From NCBI GenBank assembly GCA_964479595.1, contig CAYZMU010000001.1:109626-173625 (forward strand): a stretch of DNA of 64,000 nt. The letters are read 5' to 3'. The position numbers and the translations under genes are program-made. This DNA comes from Firm-04 sp964479595. GTDB taxonomy: Bacteria > Bacillota > Clostridia > Oscillospirales > Ruminococcaceae. The notes below the pieces were generated by a model. It was not told the origin of the DNA, searched no databases, and worked only from the letters and a program-made list of their open reading frames with translations. Of the stretch, positions 45,847 to 54,948 are shown one piece after another (position 1 is the stretch's first letter; each line of letters begins with the position of its first letter).

Positions 45847-47130
45847 ATGAAACAGTTCTATATCGCCACGCTCGGCTGCAAGGTCAACCAAACGGAGAGC
45901 GGCGGGCTCGCAAAACTCCTGATCGACGCGGGCTGGTCTCTTTCCGCGCCCGAACAGGCGGACGCCATCCTTGTAAACAGCTGCGCGGTGACTGCGGAGA
46001 GTGTGAAAAAAGCGGGGAAACTGCTGCGTTCGCTGCGCCGAAGAAACCCGGCGGCACGCATTGTCCTGACGGGCTGCTGGCCGCAGGCGTTTCCCGATGA
46101 TACCTTCCCCGAGGCGGATTTTGTCACCGGGACGCGCAACCGCGCGGACGCGGTTTCGTGGATTCTGCGGGGCGGGGAGGAAAAAAAGGCGGTCTGCCCC
46201 TTTGACGGAACGGAGGATTTTCCCGCGCTGCCCGCCGCGGACACGAGCAGAACCCGCGCGTTTCTGAAGATACAGGACGGCTGCGGGCAGTACTGCAGTT
46301 ATTGTGTCATTCCGTACGCGCGGGGGCGATGCCGATCCATGCCGCTTGAGAGACTCAGCGACGAGGCAAGGCGGCTCGCGCAGGCTGGGTTTCGCGAGAT
46401 TGTTCTGACGGGAATCAATCTGGGGTTTTACGGCGTGGAAAACGGCGCGACGCTCGCGGACGCTGTGTCTGTCTGCGCGGAAAACCCCGGAATCGCGCGG
46501 GTGCGGCTGAGCTCGCTGGAACCCGAACGCGTGGACACTTTTCTCCTTGACGCGCTCAAAGGCTGTGAGAAATTCTGCCCGCAGTTTCATCTCTCGCTGC
46601 AAAGCGGCTCGGACACGGTTTTGGCGCGCATGAACCGGCGCTACACCGCGCGTGATTACGAGGATTTGGCGGGGGAGATCAGGCTGCGATTCCCCGGCGC
46701 CGCGCTGACTACTGATGTCATTGTGGGTTTTCCGGGCGAGACAGACGAGGAATTTGCGCAGACGCTCGCTTTTGTGAAACGTCTGCGCTTTCAGAAGATT
46801 CATGTTTTTCCCTTTTCTCCGCGCGAGGGCACGAAGGCGGCGGATATGCCGGATCAGGTTCCGCCGCGGGTAAAGCGGGAAAGAGTCCGGGCGCTCACAG
46901 CGGCCGCGGATGAACTGCGCCAATCCTATTTTCGGAGTCTGGTCGGGGAAAACGTCCGTGTTCTGATAGAGGGCGGCGATGAGAAACCGATGCGGGAATT
47001 TTCGGGGCATACCGAAAACGGCACCCCCGTGCGGATTTTTTCTCAGATCCCGCGAACCGGGCTGCGCAATCAGATTATCGATGTCAGAATTGATTCATAC
47101 GGCGAGGACAGCTGCCGCGCCGCGCTTTAG
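45847..47130 (+). CDS. mtaB: tRNA (N6-L-threonylcarbamoyladenosine(37)-C2)-methylthiotransferase
   Basis: 427-aa radical-SAM methylthiotransferase converting t6A37 to ms2t6A in tRNAs reading ANN codons. The N-terminal UPF0004 domain has TLGCKVNQTESGGL, VNSCAVT and LTGCWPQ cysteines for one 4Fe-4S cluster. The radical-SAM CxxxCxxC is in QDGCGQYCSYCVIPYARGR. A TRAM-like domain ends the protein. The TLGCKVNQ N-terminus and cysteine spacing favour MtaB over MiaB/RimO. ATG 45847 follows GAGGACGAGGG. A clear promoter was not found in the 135-bp gap upstream. Confidence 0.92.
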   Translation: MKQFYIATLGCKVNQTESGGLAKLLIDAGWSLSAPEQADAILVNSCAVTAESVKKAGKLLRSLRRRNPAARIVLTGCWPQAFPDDTFPEADFVTGTRNRADAVSWILRGGEEKKAVCPFDGTEDFPALPAADTSRTRAFLKIQDGCGQYCSYCVIPYARGRCRSMPLERLSDEARRLAQAGFREIVLTGINLGFYGVENGATLADAVSVCAENPGIARVRLSSLEPERVDTFLLDALKGCEKFCPQFHLSLQSGSDTVLARMNRRYTARDYEDLAGEIRLRFPGAALTTDVIVGFPGETDEEFAQTLAFVKRLRFQKIHVFPFSPREGTKAADMPDQVPPRVKRERVRALTAAADELRQSYFRSLVGENVRVLIEGGDEKPMREFSGHTENGTPVRIFSQIPRTGLRNQIIDVRIDSYGEDSCRAAL

Positions 47131-47152
47131 AGAACAGAGGGAGGAAGATTTC

Positions 47153-50100
47153 ATGCCGGTCTATCGGATTTATACAGAAAAGAGAGCGGAATTTGCCACG
47201 GAAGCGAAGGCTCTGCTCGCGGATTTGCGCACAGCCCTGCGGCTCGACGTGCTCAATGTGCGGATTCTCAACCGCTATGACGCCGACCATATCTCGCGGG
47301 AGGATTTCAAGGCGGCCGTACCGACGGTTTTTTCAGAGCCCGCCGTGGATTCCGTGTATGACAAACTGCCGCTGCTTTCCAACAAGGAGCGGATTTTCGC
47401 CGCGGAATATCTGCCGGGGCAGTTTGACCAACGGGCGGATTCCTGCGAGCAGTGTATCCAGATTCTCAACGGCAAGGAGCGCTGCAGGGTGCGCCACGCC
47501 AAGGTCTACATTCTCTCCGGGCAGATTTCCGACGCGGATTTTGAGCGTGTGAAAGCCTATCTGATTAACCCCGTGGACAGTGTGGAAGCGTCGCTGGAGG
47601 AACTTGAAAGTCTGGACACGCAATACGATTTGCCCGAGACAGTGGAGACGCTCCACGGCTTCTGCGAGATGGATAGAGCGGGCAGGGAGCGTTTTCTGGA
47701 AAACTACGCGCTGGCGATGGATATGGACGATCTGGCTTTCTGTCAAAGCTATTTTCGCGACACCGAGCGGCGCGACCCCACGATTACGGAAATCCGCGTG
47801 ATTGACACCTACTGGAGCGACCACTGCCGCCACACCACATTTCTGACCCAGATAGACAACGCCGAGATTGAGCCGCCCTATATTCAGAATGCGTACGACG
47901 CGTATCTTCGCGTCAGAAAGGAACTGGGGCGCGGGAACAAGCCCGTCACGCTGATGGATTTGGCGACAGCCGCCATGCGCAAGCTCAAGGCGGACGGCAA
48001 ACTCTCCGCGCTCGACGAGAGCGAGGAAATCAACGCCTGTTCGGTCAAAATCAAAGTCGAGACCGATTCGGGCACGCAGGATTGGGTGCTGATGTTCAAG
48101 AACGAGACGCATAACCACCCGACGGAGATAGAGCCTTTCGGCGGTGCGGCGACCTGCCTCGGCGGCGCGATTCGCGACCCGCTGTCAGGGCGTTCCTACG
48201 TGTATCAGGCCATGCGCGTGACGGGCGCCGCCAACCCGCTTGTGCCGGTTTCGGACACCATGCCGGGGAAACTGCCGCAGCGCAAAATTACGATTGGCGC
48301 GGCGAACGGCTACAGCTCCTACGGCAATCAGATAGGCCTCGCGACGGGGCACGTCAGTGAGATTTATCACCCCGGCTACGCGGCGAAACGCATGGAAATC
48401 GGTGCGGTGCTGGGCGCCGCTCCCGCGGAAAATATCCGCAGGGAAGCGCCGGTTCCGGGAGATGTCATCATTCTTCTGGGCGGAAAAACCGGCAGAGACG
48501 GCTGCGGCGGCGCGACGGGCTCCTCCAAGTCCCACACGCTCAGTTCGCTGACCAGCTGCGGCGCGGAGGTCCAGAAGGGCAACGCGCCGGAGGAACGCAA
48601 GCTGCAGCGGCTCTTTCGCGATAAAAACGTCACGCGCCTTATCAAGCGCTGCAACGATTTCGGCGCGGGCGGGGTTTCCGTCGCGATTGGCGAGCTGACA
48701 GACGGGCTCGAGATCGATCTGAATGCTGTTCCGCGGAAGTATGACGGTCTGGACGGCACGGAACTTGCCATCTCCGAATCGCAGGAGCGCATGGCGGTGG
48801 TCGTGGCTGCCGAGGACGCGGATACCTTCCTTGAGGCGGCGGAGAAGGAGAACCTTCTGGCGACACCGGTCGCGAAGGCGACGGACACCAACCGCCTTCG
48901 GATGCACTGGAACGGCGCCGTGATTGTCGATCTCTCCCGGGAGTTTTTAAACTCCAACGGCGCGCCGAAGCATACGCGAGTGCTTGTGGAGACACCGGTC
49001 GCGGCGGCGGAGAAGGAGTCGCGCTTTGAGGACACGCCGGAGGGCTGGGCGGAACTGATGGGCAGTCTCAGAATCTGCTCGCAGAAGGGGCTTGTGGAGC
49101 GCTTTGATTCCACTATCGGCGCCGGTACGGTTCTCATGCCGTTCGGCGGCGCGTATCAGCTCACCCCCGCGCAGGCGATGGCGGCGAAAATCCCTGTGCC
49201 GCGCGGAGAGACCACGACCTGTTCGATTATGGGCTGGGGCTTTGATCCGGAGCTTTCGGAGCGTTCGCCGTTTCACGGGGCGCAGCGCGCGGTTATCGAG
49301 TCCGTCGCGAAAGTGCTGGCGGCGGGCGGCTCGCGCGAGCGGATGTGGCTCACCTTTCAGGAGTATTTCCCGCGTACGCGCAACGACCCGCGGCGCTGGG
49401 GAAAGCCCTTCGCGGCGCTCTTGGGGGCGTTTCAGGCGCAGATGGAGCTTTCCTGCGCGTCCATAGGCGGCAAGGATTCCATGTCGGGCTCTTTTGAGTC
49501 GGTGGATGTTCCCCCGACACTCGTTTCCTTCGCGGTGTCTGTGGCGGACGCGCGGCGGGTCATCAGCGCGGAATTCAAAGCGGCGGGCGACACGGTCATT
49601 CGTCTGGCGCCGGAATACAGCAGTCAGGGTCTGCCCGACTGGGCGAGCGTGCGCGCGTGCTTTGACCGCCTGGAGGAGCTGATTTCCTCGGGCAGGGCAA
49701 AGGCTGTCTGGGCAGTCGGCGCGGGCGGTGTCGCGGAGGGCATCGCGAAGATGGCGTTCGGGAATCATATCGGGTTTGAGTTTTCCAAGCGCCTGCCCGA
49801 AAATATCCTCTTTTCGTCTTTTGCCGGCTCTTTTCTGGTGGAACTGGACGGCCCGGCGCGACAGGGCGAGGAAGGAATCGGGCGCACGAACGCGGCGTAC
49901 AAAATCTTCAATTTCTCCGACACCATCAGCCTTGACCACCTGCAGAAAACGTGGGAAGGGCGTCTGGAATCCGTTTTCCCCTGTAGAATCAAGACTGCCT
50001 TTTCCACCATTGAGGCGTACAAGTACGAGGCGAAAGAGCGCCCCCGTCCGGTGATTCGCTACGCCAAGCCCCGTGTGGTGATTCCGGTGTTCCCGGGTAC

Positions 50101-50863
50101 GAACTGCGAGTATGACACGGCGCGGGCGTTTGAGCGCGCGGGAGCGGTGCCGCAGGTGCTGGTGATTCGGAATCTCTCGCCGCGCGCGCTGGAGGATTCC
50201 GTTTCCGCGGCGGTTACGGCGTTTCGCAACGCGCAGATGATTATGATTCCCGGGGGCTTTTCCGGCGGGGACGAACCGGACGGTTCGGGAAAATTCATCA
50301 CCGCGTTTTTCCGCAACCCGCAGGTCGCGGAGGCGGTCAACACTTTGCTGCAGCAGCGTGACGGGCTGATGCTCGGCATCTGCAACGGCTTTCAGGCGCT
50401 GGTGAAACTCGGACTTGTGCCTTTCGGGGAGATCCGCGAGATGACGCGGGACGCGCCGACGCTGACGTTTAACACCATCGCACGCCACCAGAGCATGATG
50501 GTGACCACGCGGGTTGCCTCCAACAAATCCCCGTGGCTGCAGCTTTGTGAGGTGGGACAGACGCATTGTGTTCCGATTTCGCACGGCGAGGGGCGGTTTA
50601 TCGCCTCGGAAACGCTTTTGCGGCGCATGGCGGAGAACGGGCAGATCGCCACGCAGTATGTGGATTTTTCCGCGCGCCCGACCATGGATATCCGCTTCAA
50701 TCCCAATGGCTCCGCTGACGCTGTCGAGGGAATCACCTCTCCGGACGGCAGAGTGTTCGGCAAGATGGGACACAGCGAGCGCGCTGGGGCGTTTGTCTGC
50801 GCGAATGTCCCCGGGGAAAAGGACCAGAGGATTTTCGAGAGCGGTGTATTGTATTTTTCGTAG
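47153..50863 (+). CDS. purL: Phosphoribosylformylglycinamidine synthase (single-chain)
   Basis: 1236-aa large-type FGAM synthase for step four of purine synthesis. It fuses PurS-like, PurL and PurQ parts. The frame opens at 46979 inside mtaB, but ATG 47153 (MPVYRIYTEKR) follows GAGGGAGGAAG. DTYWSDHCRHTTF, FKNETHNHPTEIEPFGGAAT and the ATP-binding GGKTGRDGCGGATGSSKS are intact. The C-terminal class I glutaminase starts VVIPVFPGTNCEYDTARAF and has LGICNGFQ with nucleophile Cys1077. No other pur gene is adjacent. It follows mtaB by 22 bp. Confidence 0.96.
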   Translation: MPVYRIYTEKRAEFATEAKALLADLRTALRLDVLNVRILNRYDADHISREDFKAAVPTVFSEPAVDSVYDKLPLLSNKERIFAAEYLPGQFDQRADSCEQCIQILNGKERCRVRHAKVYILSGQISDADFERVKAYLINPVDSVEASLEELESLDTQYDLPETVETLHGFCEMDRAGRERFLENYALAMDMDDLAFCQSYFRDTERRDPTITEIRVIDTYWSDHCRHTTFLTQIDNAEIEPPYIQNAYDAYLRVRKELGRGNKPVTLMDLATAAMRKLKADGKLSALDESEEINACSVKIKVETDSGTQDWVLMFKNETHNHPTEIEPFGGAATCLGGAIRDPLSGRSYVYQAMRVTGAANPLVPVSDTMPGKLPQRKITIGAANGYSSYGNQIGLATGHVSEIYHPGYAAKRMEIGAVLGAAPAENIRREAPVPGDVIILLGGKTGRDGCGGATGSSKSHTLSSLTSCGAEVQKGNAPEERKLQRLFRDKNVTRLIKRCNDFGAGGVSVAIGELTDGLEIDLNAVPRKYDGLDGTELAISESQERMAVVVAAEDADTFLEAAEKENLLATPVAKATDTNRLRMHWNGAVIVDLSREFLNSNGAPKHTRVLVETPVAAAEKESRFEDTPEGWAELMGSLRICSQKGLVERFDSTIGAGTVLMPFGGAYQLTPAQAMAAKIPVPRGETTTCSIMGWGFDPELSERSPFHGAQRAVIESVAKVLAAGGSRERMWLTFQEYFPRTRNDPRRWGKPFAALLGAFQAQMELSCASIGGKDSMSGSFESVDVPPTLVSFAVSVADARRVISAEFKAAGDTVIRLAPEYSSQGLPDWASVRACFDRLEELISSGRAKAVWAVGAGGVAEGIAKMAFGNHIGFEFSKRLPENILFSSFAGSFLVELDGPARQGEEGIGRTNAAYKIFNFSDTISLDHLQKTWEGRLESVFPCRIKTAFSTIEAYKYEAKERPRPVIRYAKPRVVIPVFPGTNCEYDTARAFERAGAVPQVLVIRNLSPRALEDSVSAAVTAFRNAQMIMIPGGFSGGDEPDGSGKFITAFFRNPQVAEAVNTLLQQRDGLMLGICNGFQALVKLGLVPFGEIREMTRDAPTLTFNTIARHQSMMVTTRVASNKSPWLQLCEVGQTHCVPISHGEGRFIASETLLRRMAENGQIATQYVDFSARPTMDIRFNPNGSADAVEGITSPDGRVFGKMGHSERAGAFVCANVPGEKDQRIFESGVLYFS

Positions 50864-50951
50864 AAAAAGCGACAAAATCCGGATAGTGTTAGTTTTTCCT
50901 CCTGTTGCTGGGCTATGAACCCGGATTGTAAAAGATAGTGCAGATAACAAA

Positions 50952-50979
50952 AGGGCTTTCCGCTTTTACGGAAGGCCCT
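50952..50979 (-). terminator. Terminator overlapping the larE 3' end
   Basis: On the minus strand AGGGCCTTCCG pairs with CGGAAAGCCCT and is followed by TTTTGTT. The 5' arm encodes the last LarE residues. Confidence 0.75.
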
Positions 50980-51769
50980 GATTCATGCTGCCGGTCTGAT
51001 AGCCGTCCAGATTCAGTGTGACGTAGCGAAACCCCAGTTCATGGAAGTACGCCGAGACGTCTTTTACATGGCTTAGCAGGAGATCCCAATCCTCAGGCGG
51101 GAGTTCGATACGCGCCAGATTTCCGTGTACGCGCACCCGCGTCTGCGCGGCGCCCAAGTCGTGCAGCTTTTCCTCCGCCTGTTCCACGAGGGCGAATTTC
51201 TCCGCGCTCAGGCATTCGCCCACGGGAAATCTTGTCGCCAGACAGGCGTTGGCGGGCTTTGCCCAGGTGTCGAGGCCCGCCTCACGGGAAAGGCGCCGAA
51301 TCTCCGCTTTGGAAAGCCCCGCTTCCGCGAGAGGGCTCCTCACGCCCAGCTCCCTGATGGCCCGCGCGCCGGGGCGAAAATCCATGCCGTCGTCCGCGTT
51401 CGTGCCGTCCGCCAAAATGGGAAACCCCCGTTCCCGCGCCAGCGCAAATAGCCGCGAAAAGAGCACTTTTTTGCACAAATAGCAACGGTTTGCCGGATTC
51501 TTGTCAAAGCCCTCAATCGCGAACTGATCGATCTCGGCAATGATTTGCGGAATCCGCTCCTTCTCGCAGAACGCTTTTGCCGCGGCGAGTTCTCCTCTCT
51601 GAAAGGATGCCGCGCTCGCGGTCAGTGCGAGGACATCCCCGCCCAGAACATCGCGCGCGGTCCGCAGCAGAAAGGTGGAATCGACGCCCGCGGAGAACGC
51701 GACGGCAAGGCGCCCGCAGCCTCTTATGATTTCCCGAAGAACGCGCGCCTTCTCATAGATTTCCTCCAT
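50966..51769 (-). CDS. larE: ATP-dependent sacrificial sulfur transferase LarE family
   Basis: 267-aa PP-loop ATPase that in lactate racemase maturation adenylates and thiolates the pyridinium biscarboxylate precursor of the nickel-pincer cofactor. It has the PP-loop LAVAFSAGVDSTFLLRTA, NRCYLCKKVLF, DGTNADDGMDFRPG and KPANACLATRFP, whose Cys is in the position of the sacrificial cysteine. ATG 51769 follows GAGGGGGTG. No larA, larB or larC is in the window, so the exact role is not certain; LarE-like proteins also occur in other thiolation settings. Confidence 0.87.
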   Translation of the reverse strand: MEEIYEKARVLREIIRGCGRLAVAFSAGVDSTFLLRTARDVLGGDVLALTASAASFQRGELAAAKAFCEKERIPQIIAEIDQFAIEGFDKNPANRCYLCKKVLFSRLFALARERGFPILADGTNADDGMDFRPGARAIRELGVRSPLAEAGLSKAEIRRLSREAGLDTWAKPANACLATRFPVGECLSAEKFALVEQAEEKLHDLGAAQTRVRVHGNLARIELPPEDWDLLLSHVKDVSAYFHELGFRYVTLNLDGYQTGSMNQGLP

Positions 51770-51788
51770 TTTGCCAGCACCCCCTCTC

Positions 51789-51817
51789 AGTATAGCACAG
51801 TGCCGCGCGTCTGTCAA
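51789..51817 (-). promoter_or_regulatory. SigA promoter for larE
   Basis: On the minus strand TTGACA (51817-51812), 17 bp, TATACT (51794-51789), about 20 bp before the larE start. Confidence 0.82.
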
Positions 51818-51867
51818 TCCGCACCAAAAAACGCGTTGGCGGCGGGGGAGAATTTTTATGAAATCTC

Positions 51868-51896
51868 TTGCAATTTCACGGCGGGTGTGGTATAAT
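51868..51896 (+). promoter_or_regulatory. SigA promoter for the GH44 gene
   Basis: TTGCAA at 51868-51873, 17 bp, TATAAT at 51891-51896 with upstream GTGTGG. Confidence 0.78.
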
Positions 51897-51936
51897 CATG
51901 CTGTAAGCTTTGACCACCTTGAGAAAGGAGTATCTC

Positions 51937-54216
51937 GTGAAACACTATCAAGCCCTTTTGATGGCGCTCACGCTCTGCTCGACGGTCGTTGCCGCGCCGT
52001 TTTCCGCTGTACCCGCGGCGGCGGCGGGCAGTTATGACATGAACGTTCATGTCGACCTGAGCAGTTCGGGGAAGGCCATCAGCCCCTACATTTACGGTGT
52101 CAATATGTTTGGCAACGAGAGCAACATGAAGAAGCTCACCGCGCATTCCACCCGTCAGGGCGGCAACCGCATGACCGCCTACAACTGGGAGAACAACGCC
52201 TCCAACGCGGGTTCGGACTGGCAGCACAGTTCCGACGACAATCTCTCCAAATCCAATGACCCGGGCGACTGTGTACAGACTTTCTCCAAGCAGGCGCAGG
52301 ATTTCGGCATTGACTACAAGCTGACGACGGTGCAGCTGGCGGGCTATGTCGCGGCGGACAAGAACGGCACGGTCAGCGAGGAGGAAGCGGCGCCCTCGGA
52401 CCGCTGGGATGAGGTTGTGCTGACCAAAGGCTCGGATTTTTCCATGACACCTGATTTAACGGACGGCAAGGTTTACATGGATGAATATGTAAACTTTATC
52501 GTTCAGACGCTCGGCGACGCCTCCAGCCCGACGGGCATGCAGGCCTACAGCCTTGACAACGAGCCCGCGCTTTGGAACCACACGCATTCCAGAATGCACC
52601 CGCAGCCGGTGGGCGTGACGGAATTGCGGGACAAGTCCGTGGAAATGGCCAAGCGCATCAAGGCGATTGACCCCAAAGCGGAGGTGTTCGGTCCCGCACT
52701 TTACGGCTATACGGCGTTTGACCACCTCTCCGACGATGACAACAATCATGAATGGGAGACGCTGAAGGCGCAGACCGGCTATCACTGGTATCTGGACTAC
52801 TATCTCGACGAGATGTCCAAGGCGAGCACCGAGGCGGGCACACGCCTGCTGGATGTTCTGGATATCCACTACTATTCCGAGTCCGCCCGTGTCGGGGCTG
52901 AGGACAGACTCCAGTCCGTGCGCACGCTCTACGAGAAAGATTTCGCGGAGAACAGCTGGATTGGGCAGTACTGCCAGGAAAATATCCCGATTCTGCCCAC
53001 GATTCAGAAATCTATTGACACCTATTATCCCGGTACGAAGCTTGCCATCTCCGAATACAACTTCGGCGGGGAAGATGACGTTTCCGGCGCGATTGCGCAG
53101 GCGGAGGCTCTGGGCTGCTACGCCGACGCGGGCGTTTACTACGCGGCGATCTGGGGCGGCGGCGGCTACATTTTCTCCGGCCTCAACCTCTACACCAACT
53201 ATGACGGCAATGGCGGCTGCTTCGGCGATACGTTGATTCCCGCGACCACGCAGGATGTCTCCCTTTCGAGCACTTATGCCGCCGTGAACGCGGGCGATAC
53301 TTCCGAAGTCACGGTTATGGTGACCAACAAGAGTGCCACGGACGCGGAAAACCTCACCATTTCGCTGGACGGCGCGCAGAAAGACTATCAGTCCGCGGCG
53401 GTTTACGCGGTCAGCACAGATTCCACGGATATTCATCTGATTGACATTGCGGATGTGAAGGACGCGGCTGTCAATGTCACGCTTCCGGCGTATTGCGCGG
53501 CGATGATTGTGGTTTCGGACGACGCCAACGCGTTTGACGGGCTGGATATCTACGACCCGAATGTCAAAACCGAGCGCAGCGTGGTCTTTGACGACCCGAT
53601 GTCCATGGTCGGTTCGGATGACTTCATTGAAATCCCGATTGAGGACCCGGAGCATCTTGTGAGAATTGAGGTCACGGCGGACGTCGTCTCGACCTTGGGC
53701 TCTTCCTGGGGGACCGCGGGCTGTGAAATCTGCGCGAATGTTGAGGACGCCAACGGCGAAGGATTCTGGTCCTATAAAGACTATACCCTCGGCTTGGGAA
53801 CGGGGGTGACCGCGAAGATTGAGTTTGACGGCACCTTCGGGAAGCCCACCAGCGATGACCCCAACGCTGCGAGGGAGGATGTTCCCGCGACGGTGGCTGA
53901 CGGAAAAGTGCAGCTGCAGCAGTGGTGGGAGAGTAGCGAGAAAAAGCAGAGTGATCAGGATCCCGCGGACCTCACGGTCACTTACACCAAGGTGGAGGTG
54001 TTCTATTCGCTGGACGGACAGGGCACCGAGGCGCTTCGCGGGGATGTCAACGCGGACGGGATTTTCAACATCGCCGACGCGGTGGCGCTTTGCAGATACC
54101 TGTCGCATGATGAGGCGGTGCAGGTCTGGACTTCAGGGGACTTTGACGGAAACGGCGCGCTGGATTCGACGGATCTGACGATGATGAAGCGCGCGCTGGC
54201 AGAATACAAGGATTAA
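51937..54216 (+). CDS. Cellulosomal GH44 endoglucanase/xyloglucanase with dockerin I
   Basis: 759-aa secreted enzyme. The start is GTG 51937 after GAAAGGAG; signal peptide about 1-30 ending AVPAAAAG. The GH44 domain (about 33-510) has the acid/base Glu209 in SLDNEPALWNHTH and the nucleophile Glu373 in ISEYNFGG. A beta-sandwich module (about 545-690) resembles carbohydrate-binding modules found with GH44 in Ruminococcus flavefaciens (CBM76-like is a guess). The C-terminal type I dockerin (about 698-759) has two repeats, GDVNADGIFNIADAV and GDFDGNGALDSTDL. GH44 enzymes cleave beta-1,4-glucan and xyloglucan. A hairpin follows the stop. Confidence 0.93.
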   Translation: MKHYQALLMALTLCSTVVAAPFSAVPAAAAGSYDMNVHVDLSSSGKAISPYIYGVNMFGNESNMKKLTAHSTRQGGNRMTAYNWENNASNAGSDWQHSSDDNLSKSNDPGDCVQTFSKQAQDFGIDYKLTTVQLAGYVAADKNGTVSEEEAAPSDRWDEVVLTKGSDFSMTPDLTDGKVYMDEYVNFIVQTLGDASSPTGMQAYSLDNEPALWNHTHSRMHPQPVGVTELRDKSVEMAKRIKAIDPKAEVFGPALYGYTAFDHLSDDDNNHEWETLKAQTGYHWYLDYYLDEMSKASTEAGTRLLDVLDIHYYSESARVGAEDRLQSVRTLYEKDFAENSWIGQYCQENIPILPTIQKSIDTYYPGTKLAISEYNFGGEDDVSGAIAQAEALGCYADAGVYYAAIWGGGGYIFSGLNLYTNYDGNGGCFGDTLIPATTQDVSLSSTYAAVNAGDTSEVTVMVTNKSATDAENLTISLDGAQKDYQSAAVYAVSTDSTDIHLIDIADVKDAAVNVTLPAYCAAMIVVSDDANAFDGLDIYDPNVKTERSVVFDDPMSMVGSDDFIEIPIEDPEHLVRIEVTADVVSTLGSSWGTAGCEICANVEDANGEGFWSYKDYTLGLGTGVTAKIEFDGTFGKPTSDDPNAAREDVPATVADGKVQLQQWWESSEKKQSDQDPADLTVTYTKVEVFYSLDGQGTEALRGDVNADGIFNIADAVALCRYLSHDEAVQVWTSGDFDGNGALDSTDLTMMKRALAEYKD

Positions 54217-54222
54217 AACAGC

Positions 54223-54262
54223 GGGCCGCGCGGGGAAACTCGCGCGGTCTTGTCATATTTTA
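54223..54262 (+). terminator. Probable terminator after the GH44 gene
   Basis: GGCCGCGCG and CGCGCGGTC form a stem with an 8-nt loop, followed by TTGTCATATTTT. Confidence 0.65.
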
Positions 54263-54318
54263 CAGAAATTGGCGGAAACCGGGGCGTAAATTTTCCGAAA
54301 AAAGTTTGAAAAGACCCC

Positions 54319-54347
54319 TTGATTTTTCCGGGAAGGTGTGGTATAAT
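54319..54347 (+). promoter_or_regulatory. SigA promoter for tRNA-Ser/tRNA-Ala
   Basis: TTGATT at 54319-54324, 17 bp, TATAAT at 54342-54347 with GTGTGG upstream. Confidence 0.78.
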
Positions 54348-54389
54348 GGGAGACAGGGTGGTGAGACTCTTCCTCGCTCGTCCGCACAC

Positions 54390-54481
54390 GGAGATGTATC
54401 GAAGTGGTCATAACGAGAACGACTCGAAATCGTTTGGGCGTGATGAGCGTCCCGTGGGTTCGAATCCCACCATCTCCGCCA
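54390..54481 (+). tRNA. tRNA-Ser (CGA)
   Basis: 92 nt with an encoded CCA. Acceptor GGAGATG/CATCTCC, anticodon loop CTCGAAA (anticodon CGA), long variable arm and GGTTCGAATCC T-loop are present. Confidence 0.95.
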
Positions 54482-54485
54482 TCTC

Positions 54486-54558
54486 GGGGCATTAGCGCAG
54501 CTGGGAGCGCACCACACTGGCAGTGTGGGGGTCACGGGTTCGAATCCCGTATGCTCCA
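54486..54558 (+). tRNA. tRNA-Ala (GGC)
   Basis: 73 nt without encoded CCA. Acceptor GGGGCAT/ATGCTCC (one G-U), anticodon loop CTGGCAG (anticodon GGC) and GGTTCGAATCC T-loop. It lies 4 bp after tRNA-Ser and is co-transcribed with it. Confidence 0.93.
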
Positions 54559-54565
54559 CTTTCCT

Positions 54566-54595
54566 CCCCTTCCTTGATTGGGAAGGGGATTTTTG
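54566..54595 (+). terminator. Rho-independent terminator after tRNA-Ala
   Basis: CCCCTTCC pairs with GGAAGGGG across a 7-nt loop, followed by ATTTTTG. Confidence 0.85.
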
Positions 54596-54665
54596 CAATT
54601 TACGCGAAAAAAATGGCGGAAAAACTGTGCAAAACGCCGAAAATGCAAAAGCCTCCGGAGAGCGC

Positions 54666-54695
54666 TTGACAAGTTGTGCCGCGGCGTTGTATAAT
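54666..54695 (+). promoter_or_regulatory. SigA promoter for T-box-thrS
   Basis: TTGACA at 54666-54671, 18-bp spacer, TATAAT at 54690-54695. Confidence 0.82.
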
Positions 54696-54699
54696 GGAG

Positions 54700-54930
54700 G
54701 TAATCGAAGCGCACCCGCCAAAAGGCGCGGACAAGCCGTCTCAAGAATAGCCCGTCTCAGAGAGAATGCCCATTGTGCTGTGAGGCATTTGCCGGGTTCT
54801 TCGCGGTACCACCGGGCTTTCGGCGCGCGGAGGGAATGAGTGCGCTCGGGTGGAACCGTGCGTGTTTGTCAGCAGCGGCAAACCCGTACCCCGAACAGTT
54901 TGGGACTGTTCAGGGTGCGGTTTTTTATTT
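54700..54930 (+). promoter_or_regulatory. T-box riboswitch (threonine) upstream of thrS
   Basis: A leader of about 230 nt with T-box landmarks: AGAGAGAATGCC and a GCTGTGA loop in the distal part of stem I, the T-box sequence GGGTGGAACCGTG (54848-54860), and a terminator CCGAACAG/CTGTTCAGG followed by TTTTTTATTTT. On the 3' side of stem I the Thr codon ACC occurs twice in tandem (54808-54813). Uncharged tRNA-Thr should stabilise the antiterminator and turn thrS on. Confidence 0.9.
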
Positions 54931-54948
54931 TACAAGGGAGGAATCCGC

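Noticed and set aside
48947..50950. 667-codon minus-strand frame opposite purL
   Set aside because: Shadow of a clear FGAM synthase; Arg/His-rich with no motif.
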